7,533 bases of DNA from positions 1-7,533 of the forward strand of contig JAUZPW010000064.1 of NCBI GenBank assembly GCA_030705725.1, written 5' to 3'. This DNA is from Bacillota bacterium (GTDB lineage Bacteria > Bacillota > Clostridia > Oscillospirales > Butyricicoccaceae). This document shows positions 1-5,958 of the stretch, in pieces. Every line of letters starts with the position of its first letter. Position 1 is the first letter of the stretch. The notes below the pieces were generated by a model. It was not told where the DNA came from. It made no database searches and was given only the letters and a program-made list of their open reading frames with translations. A program made the position numbers and the translations under genes.

Positions 1-149
1 AAGCACTCGCTGTCCCGGTCCTCCTCCGCCTCCGCTTTAGCCCTATCCCCCTCAACAGCCATAATCGCCGCCCCCCTTAACCTTACTTCCAGCGTATCAC
101 GCCAAATTCGGATGATTCGGTCATTTTCTTCTCGGAAAGCGGAATTCAA
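1..149 (-). CDS. Possible partial gene leaving the left edge (unrecognised, charged helical N-terminus)
   Basis: A minus-strand frame is open from just after a TAA (bases 161-159) to the left edge. From a TTG at 149-147 it reads as a charged, probably helical peptide, with stretches such as ENDRIIRIWRDTLEVRLRG and later AKAEAEEDRDSE. An in-frame ATG at 62-60 has a good G-rich ribosome binding site (AAGGGGGG on the minus strand, 8 nt away), so the true start may be there, leaving only 20 visible residues. The TTG has no convincing binding site, but the residues between the two starts also look protein-like. The opposite strand is open over the same bases but reads as Ser/Ala-rich low-complexity sequence, as expected of a shadow. 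The gene would diverge from the ABC operon. I do not recognise the protein and assign no function. Confidence 0.33.
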   Translation of the reverse strand, partial: MNSAFREENDRIIRIWRDTLEVRLRGAAIMAVEGDRAKAEAEEDRDSEC

Positions 150-173
150 GGCGGCGGTTTAACATGGTTTCCT

Positions 174-190
174 GCGAATTATATATTTGC
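174..190. repeat. Imperfect AT-rich palindrome in the left intergenic gap
   Basis: GCGAAT and ATTTGC flank an AT core and pair over 6 bp with one G-T wobble. It lies between the possible leftward gene and the ABC operon, where a shared operator could sit. The core is AT-rich and the repeat is short, so chance is a real explanation. Confidence 0.25.
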
Positions 191-212
191 CCGATTTTCA
201 ACAAATCGATAT

Positions 213-239
213 TTTACAAGCTTTTGAGGTTATTCTAAT
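213..239 (+). promoter_or_regulatory. Weak candidate promoter for the ABC operon
   Basis: TTTACA at 213-218 differs from the TTGACA -35 consensus at one base. TCTAAT at 234-239 differs from TATAAT at one base, but the spacer is only 15 nt, shorter than the usual 16-18. Other -10-like words nearby are GATAAT at 253-258 and TAGAAT at 295-300, neither with a good -35. The gap of about 155-170 bp must hold the operon promoter if the operon is transcribed on its own, but this assignment is uncertain. Confidence 0.25.
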
Positions 240-306
240 ACTTAGTCGGAAAGATAATTATTTATGAATATCGCTAGTCAACGACTTTTACCTGTAGAAT
301 TAATAT

Positions 307-311
307 GGGGG
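307..311 (+). promoter_or_regulatory. Ribosome binding site deciding a TTG start for the ATPase
   Basis: GGGGG at 307-311 lies 8 nt before the TTG at 320 and overlaps the G of an in-frame ATG at 305. That ATG has no Shine-Dalgarno sequence of its own: the bases before it are AT-rich. The TTG also gives the usual family N-terminus (MNVIEIKNLTKYYG), so it is the better start. Confidence 0.6.
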
Positions 312-319
312 CAGTTTCC

Positions 320-1204
320 TTGAATGTTATAGAAATAAAAAATCTCACCAAATACTATGGAAAATCGCGGGGAATTGTAGATGTCAGCTTTACTGTTGAA
401 GAAGGTGAGATTTTCGGATTCATCGGCCCGAACGGGGCGGGGAAGTCAACTACAATCAGGATTCTGCTTTCCTTGATTTATCCTACAAGTGGGAGCGCAG
501 CGATCTTCGGTAAGGATTGTATTAAATTTGCGCCTGAAATTGCCGGGAATATAGGTTATCTGCCCTCAGAAGTTTTTTATTACGAAAAAATGAAGGTCAT
601 TGACCTGTTGAAATACTCAGCCAGTTTTTACAAAAAAGATTGCACTAAAAGGATCCATGAGCTGGCCGAAATAATGGATCTGGATCTTAAAAAAAGGATT
701 GACGATTTATCGTTCGGCACTAAAAAAAAGGTAGGCATTGTCCAGAGCCTGCTGCATGAGCCGAAACTGATAATCCTTGACGAACCCACAAGCGGCCTTG
801 ACCCTTTGATGCAGCAGAAATTCTTCAGCCTCCTCCTTGAGGAAAACAAAAAAGGCGCTGCTGTTTTTTTATCATCGCATGTTTTGTCGGAGGTGCAGCG
901 GCTTTGCAGCCGCGTTGCAATCATAAAAGAAGGCAAGATTATAAAGCTCGAAAAGATTAGGGATTTAACGGAAAATAATTATAAAAAATTCAAGATAGAG
1001 ATAAAAAGAGAAATCGGAAGAAGCTTTTTTGATATGGACGGCATAAGCAATCTTGAGATGGAAAACAACATCGCAAGCTTTTTATATAAAGGCAATATCA
1101 ATCTGATAATAAAAAAAATTTCCGAAGCCGAGATATCAAATCTATGGATCGAAGAGCCAAGCCTCGAAGAAATATTCATGCATTATTATAAAAAGGAGAT
1201 ATGA
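320..1204 (+). CDS. ABC-2 type exporter, ATP-binding subunit (BcrA/CcmA-like)
   Basis: Cytoplasmic ATPase that should power the two membrane proteins encoded directly downstream. Numbering from the TTG at 320 (294 aa): Walker A GPNGAGKST at 36-44, Walker B LIILDE at 150-155 with catalytic Glu155, D-loop GLDP at 159-162 and switch His187. Two motifs depart from the general consensus. The signature reads LSFGTKKK (130-137) rather than LSGGQ, and the Q-loop reads GYLPSE (79-84) with no Gln. Related exporter ATPases of the bacitracin/antibiotic type have similar variants, so the protein is probably active. Residues from about 215 form the variable C-terminal extension usual in this subfamily. An ATG at 305 would add five residues but lacks a ribosome binding site. 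The last codons contain the binding site of the next gene. The exported substrate cannot be told from sequence. Confidence 0.93.
   Translation: MNVIEIKNLTKYYGKSRGIVDVSFTVEEGEIFGFIGPNGAGKSTTIRILLSLIYPTSGSAAIFGKDCIKFAPEIAGNIGYLPSEVFYYEKMKVIDLLKYSASFYKKDCTKRIHELAEIMDLDLKKRIDDLSFGTKKKVGIVQSLLHEPKLIILDEPTSGLDPLMQQKFFSLLLEENKKGAAVFLSSHVLSEVQRLCSRVAIIKEGKIIKLEKIRDLTENNYKKFKIEIKREIGRSFFDMDGISNLEMENNIASFLYKGNINLIIKKISEAEISNLWIEEPSLEEIFMHYYKKEI
1194..1200 (+). promoter_or_regulatory. Ribosome binding site of permease 1, inside the end of the ATPase gene
   Basis: AGGAGAT lies 10 nt before the TTG at 1211 and inside the last codons of the ATPase gene (stop TGA at 1202-1204). This supports the TTG start and suggests translational coupling of the two genes. 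Confidence 0.7.
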
Positions 1205-1210
1205 TAATTT

Positions 1211-2005
1211 TTGAATATATTTCTGCATGAAATGAGAGCTTATCGTAAATCTGTAATAATTTGGTCATGCTCCATGGCGTTTCTTTCTGTTATGTATATT
1301 TTTATTTTTAAGGGGCTTGGCCGAGATATAGAAGATTTTAAGCTTTTTTTAAGCAACATGCCTGATGTTTTGAAAAAGGTTTTCAATATCTATGTCGATA
1401 GGATTTCTTCTCTCGAGGGATTTTACTCGTTTGTTTTTTCGTTTGTCGTACTGTGCGGAGCCATGCAGGCAATGAATATGGGAACCTCCGCGGTCGCAAA
1501 GGAAATCCGTCAAAAAACGGCGGATTTTTTAATGACCAAGCCTGTAAGCCGGGGAGCGATCCTTACGTCCAAGCTGATGGCGGCTTTTTTCGCCCTGCTG
1601 ACCACAAATATTATCTATCTGGCGTTGACTGTTCTGGCCGCGTTTATCGTTGTCAATAAATTTAACCTGATTTTGTTCGTGATGATTACTTTTACGTTGT
1701 TCTTTGTCCAGCTGATATTCATGGCTCTCGGATTTCTGATCTCTGTCACCGCTAGAAAAATCGAATCCGTGGTCACGGTTTCGCTAAGCACTGTTTTCGG
1801 CTTTTACGTTATCGGGTCTCTGGGATCGTTTCTCGGCGAAAACAGAGTCAGGTATTTTTCGCCTTTCAGGTACTTTGATACGGGTTATATTATCGAGCAT
1901 TCCGCATATGAAACTTCTTTTCTCGCCATAAGCATTGCCTTTATAATTGCCGCTCTTGCCGGGAGCTTCCTTATCTATATAAAAAAAGACATCCATGCGG
2001 CCTGA
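1211..2005 (+). CDS. ABC-2 type exporter permease 1
   Basis: Integral membrane subunit of the exporter, 264 aa, starting at a TTG six bases after the ATPase stop. Hydrophobic stretches suggest six membrane segments at about 14-35, 71-94, 122-147, 151-178, 186-208 and 236-257, with a larger loop between the first two. A conserved block at 97-122, KEIRQKTADFLMTKPVSR followed by a TSKL element, is typical of ABC-2 permeases of the BcrB/NosY-like type and lies between membrane segments 2 and 3, probably on the cytoplasmic face. The protein aligns with the next gene product without gaps through the first half, so the two are paralogues and probably form a heterodimeric channel. The membrane topology is inferred from hydrophobicity only. 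Confidence 0.88.
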   Translation: MNIFLHEMRAYRKSVIIWSCSMAFLSVMYIFIFKGLGRDIEDFKLFLSNMPDVLKKVFNIYVDRISSLEGFYSFVFSFVVLCGAMQAMNMGTSAVAKEIRQKTADFLMTKPVSRGAILTSKLMAAFFALLTTNIIYLALTVLAAFIVVNKFNLILFVMITFTLFFVQLIFMALGFLISVTARKIESVVTVSLSTVFGFYVIGSLGSFLGENRVRYFSPFRYFDTGYIIEHSAYETSFLAISIAFIIAALAGSFLIYIKKDIHAA

Positions 2006-2010
2006 GGAGG
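2004..2010 (+). promoter_or_regulatory. Strong ribosome binding site of permease 2, overlapping the permease 1 stop
   Basis: GAGGAGG, 8 nt before the GTG at 2019, shares two bases with the TGA stop of permease 1 (2003-2005). This fixes the GTG start and implies coupled translation. Confidence 0.8.
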
Positions 2011-2018
2011 GATAACCT

Positions 2019-2813
2019 GTGAATATTTTTCTTAAAGAATTGAAGTCCCATGGTAAATCGCTGATTATCTGGTGCATCGCCATGTTTTTTATGATTGTTT
2101 CCTCAATAGGCAAATTTACTGCCTATGCCGAAACCGGCCGGTCGATGAGCGAGCTGCTGTCGCAGATTCCGAAACCGATAAAAGCTGTTCTGGGAATGGG
2201 CGATTTTGATCTGACTAAAGTCAGCGGATTTTACGGCATGCTGTATTTGTATCTTCTTTTATTGGCGACAATTCACGCCGCCTTGCTCGGAGCGGATATT
2301 ATCTCAAAGGAAGAACGCGATAAAACGGCGGAGTTTTTACTTGTCAAGCCAGTTTCAAGAAGCAAAATCGTCACCTCAAAGCTGTTTGCATCCCTTTTTA
2401 ATATCGCGGCGGTTAATATTGTCACGCTGTTTTTCTCAATTCTCCTAATGGCGAAATATTCCGGCGGAGAAGACATAACCCGTGAAATATACGTTCTGAT
2501 GCTTGGAATGTTCATTTTGCAGACGCTGTTTTTGTCTTTGGGAACAGCGTCGGCGGCGGTAACCAAAAACCCCGGAGCCGCGTCTTCGTCAGTTACGGCG
2601 ATTTTGCTGGCGTCGTTCATAATTTCGTCGTTAATCAATATGAACGGTAGGCTTGAGCGCCTTAAATACATTACCCCGTTCGAATATTTCAGGGCTGAAA
2701 AGCTCTTGAGCGTCGGATTCGAACCGGTATTTCTTTTTCTGTCGTTCGTAATAATCACCTCACTTCTCATAGTAACTTACGCCTCCTATAAAAAAAGAGA
2801 TTTGAAAGTTTAG
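2019..2813 (+). CDS. ABC-2 type exporter permease 2
   Basis: Second integral membrane subunit, 264 aa, the same length as its neighbour, starting at a GTG 13 nt after permease 1. It shares the MNIFL N-terminus, the GFY at 70-72 and the block at 97-122 (KEERDKTAEFLLVKPVSR, then TSKL) at identical residue numbers, plus a PFxYF motif near 220. Hydrophobic stretches suggest about six membrane segments: roughly 14-32, 72-95, 123-145, 158-182, 190-207 and 236-255. The tandem paralogues with one ATPase suggest an exporter of one ATPase dimer and one of each permease. No intrinsic terminator with a T-run follows; the next gene has its own promoter in the 134-bp gap. The substrate is unknown. Confidence 0.88.
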   Translation: MNIFLKELKSHGKSLIIWCIAMFFMIVSSIGKFTAYAETGRSMSELLSQIPKPIKAVLGMGDFDLTKVSGFYGMLYLYLLLLATIHAALLGADIISKEERDKTAEFLLVKPVSRSKIVTSKLFASLFNIAAVNIVTLFFSILLMAKYSGGEDITREIYVLMLGMFILQTLFLSLGTASAAVTKNPGAASSSVTAILLASFIISSLINMNGRLERLKYITPFEYFRAEKLLSVGFEPVFLFLSFVIITSLLIVTYASYKKRDLKV

Positions 2814-2830
2814 CCGGCTCAGGTCTGGTT

Positions 2831-2874
2831 TGAATGTCCCTCAGTTCCCCCGCTTTAATGCAGGGTTGCATTCA
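2831..2874 (+). other. Potential bulged hairpin downstream of the exporter operon
   Basis: Bases 2831-2841 (TGAATGTCCCT) can pair with 2862-2874 (AGGGTTGCATTCA), giving six pairs plus a T-G wobble, a two-base bulge and four more pairs around a 20-nt loop. No T-run follows, so it is not a classical intrinsic terminator. It could fold at the 3' end of the exporter mRNA. Its right arm overlaps the palindrome at 2857-2872, so the two structures exclude each other. Confidence 0.35.
2857..2872. repeat. Perfect inverted repeat (operator candidate) over the hydrolase -35
   Basis: AATGCA-GGGT-TGCATT is a perfect 6-bp inverted repeat with a 4-base spacer. It covers the -35 position of the promoter ending at 2893, which is a usual place for a repressor site. 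No regulator gene is visible in the window. It does not match the TACA/TGTA half-sites known for BlaI/MecI repressors. Confidence 0.4.
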
Positions 2875-2893
2875 CTCAATTAAGTAATATAAT
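2866..2893 (+). promoter_or_regulatory. Promoter of the serine hydrolase gene
   Basis: TATAAT at 2888-2893 is a perfect -10 box. TTGCAT at 2866-2871 is a partial -35 match (TTG conserved) with a 16-nt spacer. Transcription would begin near 2900, giving a leader of about 48 nt. The weak -35 would fit a regulated promoter. Confidence 0.6.
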
Positions 2894-2947
2894 CATGCTT
2901 AACGGATTGTCTGCAATTGGTAAATAAAAAATAAGAGGGACATAACT

Positions 2948-4990
2948 ATGAAAAAAACAATAAAAAAAATTTTTGCGGTTGTCTTGGCCCTGGCGCTTAC
3001 TGCAACTGCTGCTTTAGCGGCGGATCAAAGTAACGCGAAAGAATCTGTACAGGCGGCTGCGGAAACAATAACAGAAAAATACAATACTGCCAGCCTGCAA
3101 TATGCGCTTATCGATAATGGGAAAGTCACGCTGTCCGGAAATGCGGGCTTTTACAGCAAAACCGAAAACAGGGCCGTTACAAGCCGTACTATGTATGGTA
3201 TAGGATCTGTGAGTAAGATGTTTACTGCTGCCGCCGCTATGAAATTGGTGGATTTGGGCAGACTGGATTTGGATAAGCCTGTAGTAACCTATATTCCCGA
3301 ATTTAATATGAAAGACGATAGATACAAAAAAATTACGGCAAGAATGCTTCTTAACCACTCCTCGGGCCTTTACGGTACGACTTTTCAAAACGCGTCATTA
3401 TTTGACGACAATGATAGAAGCGCCCATGATAACCTTCTGTCGCATCTTTCAACGCAAAAATTAAAAGCGGACCCCGGGGCGTTTTCCGTGTACTGTAACG
3501 ACGGCTTTTCGCTGCTTGAACTATTGGTAGAACGTATCAGCGGAAAAACATTCAGTGAATTTATCGAAGAGAATTTTTCAAAACCGCTCGGGTTGATAAA
3601 TACGAAAACACCGTTGGATGCTTTTGACAAAACCGGGCTTGCTAAGACTTATTCGCCTTTATTTGAAAATGCATTACCTGCGGATACAATTGACGCAATC
3701 GGCGCGGGCGGCCTTTATTCCACGGCGGAAGAACTATGCAAATTCGGCGAAATGTTGATCGGCAGTAACCCGATTATTTTTTCCGAAAGCTCTGTGGAAA
3801 AAATGCAGCAGCCTGAGTACAAGAACGGGATTTGGCCCGACGAAACCGAAAACGGAATTGGCTACGGTTTAGGCTGGGACAGCGTTGATTTAGCGCCCTT
3901 TAACGAATATGGAATCAAAGCGGTGTCAAAGGGCGGCGATACCATGTTTTATCATGCGTCTTTAATTGCCTTGCCCGAATATAATTTAGTCGCTTCGGTC
4001 TTATCCTCCTCAGGCTCAAGCACTGTAGACGGCATATTGGCCACTAAAATTTTATTGGAAGCCTTAAAGCAAAAAGGCGTTATAAAAGATATAAACTATG
4101 TTAAAACATTTAATCCGCCCGTAAAAGCAGAGATGCCCCAAGAGCTGAAGCAATATGCGGGTTTATACGGGGCAACCGGCGCAACTGTAAATATAACTAT
4201 GGAAAACAGCGAACTGAAGATATCTTTCCCTGCGGGCAGCGGTTTACCTGAACAGATTTATTTATATACAGGCGATAATAAATTTACAAGTAAAGACGGA
4301 AGCGCCACGCTTAAATTTGTAAGGGAGAGAAACGGGCTGACTTATTTACAGGTTAAGAATTATATAACTTTGCCGGGAATCGGTCAGTCAGTAATGACAA
4401 CTTATAACTGTGAGAAATTAGACAAGAACAAACTCGGCGAGGATGTAATAAACTCCTGGAAAAATCGTAACGGCAAGAAGTACTTCGTAATAAACGAAAA
4501 AGCCACATCACAGGCATATATTTCGGCGCCTTTCACAAAATTGACGGTAGATTTAGATAACGGGTATTCGTTTGGATGCAAAATAGCTGATAAGAATTAC
4601 GCGGAGAATGTGCTTCAAATTCCCGTTGTGAACGGCAGAGATTGCTTTGATCTAAACTTCAGCGAGAAAAACGGCGTTGAGTACTTAAAATCAAATGCCG
4701 ATCTAATGATATGTGAAAACGGGCTTGTTCCCATTTGGAGCGGTAATAAGTCAGTCTGCACAATCGGCGCTGAAGGTTATACAAAATGGTATAAAGTACC
4801 GGATTATATCAAAAATAAAACAATGACGGTCGCCGTACCTAAGAACGCAAGTTTTGCAGTTTATACCGGAGACGGCAGATGTGTTAATTACAGCGCCGTA
4901 AGTAATAAAAATGAAACCGTGCTTCCCCAAAATGGTTATATTGCTTTTATCGGCAATGCAGGGGCCGCGTTTGACGTTTCACTAAGGTAG
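2948..4990 (+). CDS. Secreted serine hydrolase, beta-lactamase/penicillin-binding-protein-like (PF00144 type), with long C-terminal extension
   Basis: Probable exported acyl-enzyme hydrolase, 680 aa. The ATG has a ribosome binding site (AGAGGGA, 2934-2940) 7 nt upstream. Residues 1-24 form a signal peptide: Lys-rich start, hydrophobic core, and an ALA-A cleavage site near 24/25. The three active-site motifs of the family are present: SVSK with nucleophile Ser87 and Lys90, YCN with Tyr182 and Asn184, and KGG at 328-330. The catalytic domain spans about 40-375. From about 398, starting with a YAGLY motif (403-407) like that opening the C-terminal domain of many such hydrolases, follow some 280 residues of beta-rich sequence with several cysteines that I cannot assign. 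The family includes esterases, D-amino-acid peptidases and beta-lactamases, so the substrate stays open and true beta-lactam resistance should not be assumed. No lipobox or C-terminal membrane anchor is evident. Confidence 0.88.
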   Translation: MKKTIKKIFAVVLALALTATAALAADQSNAKESVQAAAETITEKYNTASLQYALIDNGKVTLSGNAGFYSKTENRAVTSRTMYGIGSVSKMFTAAAAMKLVDLGRLDLDKPVVTYIPEFNMKDDRYKKITARMLLNHSSGLYGTTFQNASLFDDNDRSAHDNLLSHLSTQKLKADPGAFSVYCNDGFSLLELLVERISGKTFSEFIEENFSKPLGLINTKTPLDAFDKTGLAKTYSPLFENALPADTIDAIGAGGLYSTAEELCKFGEMLIGSNPIIFSESSVEKMQQPEYKNGIWPDETENGIGYGLGWDSVDLAPFNEYGIKAVSKGGDTMFYHASLIALPEYNLVASVLSSSGSSTVDGILATKILLEALKQKGVIKDINYVKTFNPPVKAEMPQELKQYAGLYGATGATVNITMENSELKISFPAGSGLPEQIYLYTGDNKFTSKDGSATLKFVRERNGLTYLQVKNYITLPGIGQSVMTTYNCEKLDKNKLGEDVINSWKNRNGKKYFVINEKATSQAYISAPFTKLTVDLDNGYSFGCKIADKNYAENVLQIPVVNGRDCFDLNFSEKNGVEYLKSNADLMICENGLVPIWSGNKSVCTIGAEGYTKWYKVPDYIKNKTMTVAVPKNASFAVYTGDGRCVNYSAVSNKNETVLPQNGYIAFIGNAGAAFDVSLR

Positions 4991-5011
4991 ATCCCGCAAT
5001 CAAGCCCTTTT

Positions 5012-5027
5012 GCCTTTAATATAAGGC
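5012..5027 (+). other. Small hairpin between the hydrolase and PhzF genes
   Basis: GCCTT (5012-5016) pairs with AAGGC (5023-5027) around a TAATAT loop. An alternative pairing of AAGCC (5002-5006) with GGCTT (5025-5029) uses the same right arm. The stem is short and no T-run follows, so termination is unlikely. I see no clear promoter in the 66-nt gap, which favours read-through from the hydrolase gene. Confidence 0.25.
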
Positions 5028-5043
5028 TTCAAATCAACATAAA

Positions 5044-5050
5044 AAGGAAG
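5044..5050 (+). promoter_or_regulatory. Ribosome binding site deciding the second ATG of the PhzF gene
   Basis: AAGGAAG directly abuts the ATG at 5051, too close to serve it, but is 6 nt from the in-frame ATG at 5057. The start at 5057 also gives the N-terminus usual in the family (MDLFIVDAFTD). Confidence 0.65.
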
Positions 5051-5056
5051 ATGACC

Positions 5057-5917
5057 ATGGATTTATTTATCGTCGATGCGTTTACAGATCATATTTTCGG
5101 CGGCAACCAGGCGGGCGTCGTATTGTTGGATAAAGACCAAAGCTTTCCGGAGCCGTCGGTCATGCAGAAAATCGCCGCGGAATTAAAGCATTCCGAAACG
5201 GCTTTTGTAAAAATATCGGACGGCAAAAGCATTGAATTAAGATACTTTACGCCTGAATGCGAGGTGGATCTTTGCGGGCATGCCACGATTTCATCCTTTA
5301 CCGTTTTGCGGAATGAAAAAATGCTCGGCTTGGGTAACTATGCAGCATGTACAAAAGCCGGAGACCTGAATATATCGGTAGGTAGGGACGTAATCTGGAT
5401 GGAAATGGCGCCGGGCAGAATAGTAAAGCGCCTGAGCCCCGAAGAGAGCTCGGAGCTGTACCGTGCTTTCGGCCTTAAGTTTTGCGATAAACCCGAAAAC
5501 TTTTACCCCTGCGTGGCCGACACAGGATTGTCCGATATAATGCTGCCGGTCAAAAGCAAAGAAAACCTCTATTCAGCGTCGCAAAACCGTGCAGAGGTCG
5601 TTGAGCTTTCAAAAAAGCACGGTGCCTTAAGCGTTCATATGTTCTTCTGCCCCCCTGCTCCGAATGTGACGGCCGAATGCAGGAATTTTTCTCCTTTATG
5701 CGGAATAGATGAAGAAGCCGCGACGGGAACGTCAAACGGCGCCCTTACATACCTTCTTTTTTCAATGGGATTGATCCGCGAAAATGAAGAAAACGTCTTC
5801 GTGCAAGGCTCAAGCATGGGAAAACCGTCTGTCATCCTCAGCAGGATCGGCAGTGACAAAAAAGTTTACATAGGCGGCAGCGCGGTAATTTCGATAAAAG
5901 GGTGTATAAAACTGTAA
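5057..5917 (+). CDS. PhzF family isomerase/epimerase-like protein
   Basis: Cytoplasmic protein of the PhzF/diaminopimelate-epimerase fold, 286 aa, about the usual length. PhzF itself isomerises dihydro-3-hydroxyanthranilate in phenazine synthesis, but most members have unknown substrates and no phenazine genes are seen here, so no reaction is assigned. Visible family motifs are VDAFT and GGNQAGVV at the N-terminus, HSETAF with Glu47 at the position of the catalytic Glu45 of Pseudomonas PhzF, DLCGHAT (71-77), and IDEEAATGTSNG (217-228). The last usually reads closer to ED-ATGSAHG, so Ser-Ala-His has become Thr-Ser-Asn. An ATG at 5051 would add two residues but its ribosome binding site is too close. 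The gene sits 66 nt after the hydrolase and 41 nt before LigD with no terminator on either side. Confidence 0.9.
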   Translation: MDLFIVDAFTDHIFGGNQAGVVLLDKDQSFPEPSVMQKIAAELKHSETAFVKISDGKSIELRYFTPECEVDLCGHATISSFTVLRNEKMLGLGNYAACTKAGDLNISVGRDVIWMEMAPGRIVKRLSPEESSELYRAFGLKFCDKPENFYPCVADTGLSDIMLPVKSKENLYSASQNRAEVVELSKKHGALSVHMFFCPPAPNVTAECRNFSPLCGIDEEAATGTSNGALTYLLFSMGLIRENEENVFVQGSSMGKPSVILSRIGSDKKVYIGGSAVISIKGCIKL

Positions 5918-5942
5918 CGTGTAGAGGTCGCTGTTCATCGAA

Positions 5943-5948
5943 AAGGTG
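5943..5948 (+). promoter_or_regulatory. Ribosome binding site of ligD
   Basis: AAGGTG lies 10 nt before the ATG at 5959 and 4 nt before an earlier ATG at 5953 that is followed at once by TAA (start-stop). The TAA at 5956-5958 is in frame with the ATG at 5959, so the gene cannot start further upstream. Confidence 0.55.
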
Positions 5949-5958
5949 CGAAATGTAA

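Noticed and set aside
276..286. AGTC-AAC-GACT inverted repeat before the ATPase gene as an operator
   Set aside because: The half-sites are only 4 bp and it is not aligned with a convincing promoter; chance is likely.
628..936. Minus-strand open frame inside the ATPase gene
   Set aside because: It lies antisense to a gene with clear ABC motifs, has Ser/Arg-rich composition and no ribosome binding site.
2273..2770. 165-codon minus-strand open frame inside permease 2
   Set aside because: It is a shadow of a well-supported membrane protein gene and matches no recognisable family.
2831..2874. Intrinsic terminator for the exporter operon
   Set aside because: The hairpin has a bulge, a 20-nt loop and no following T-run, so it is listed only as a possible structure.
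2948..4990. Calling the serine hydrolase a beta-lactamase resistance gene
   Set aside because: The SxxK, YxN and KGG motifs are shared with esterases and peptidases of the same fold, and the long C-terminal tail is not typical of class C beta-lactamases.
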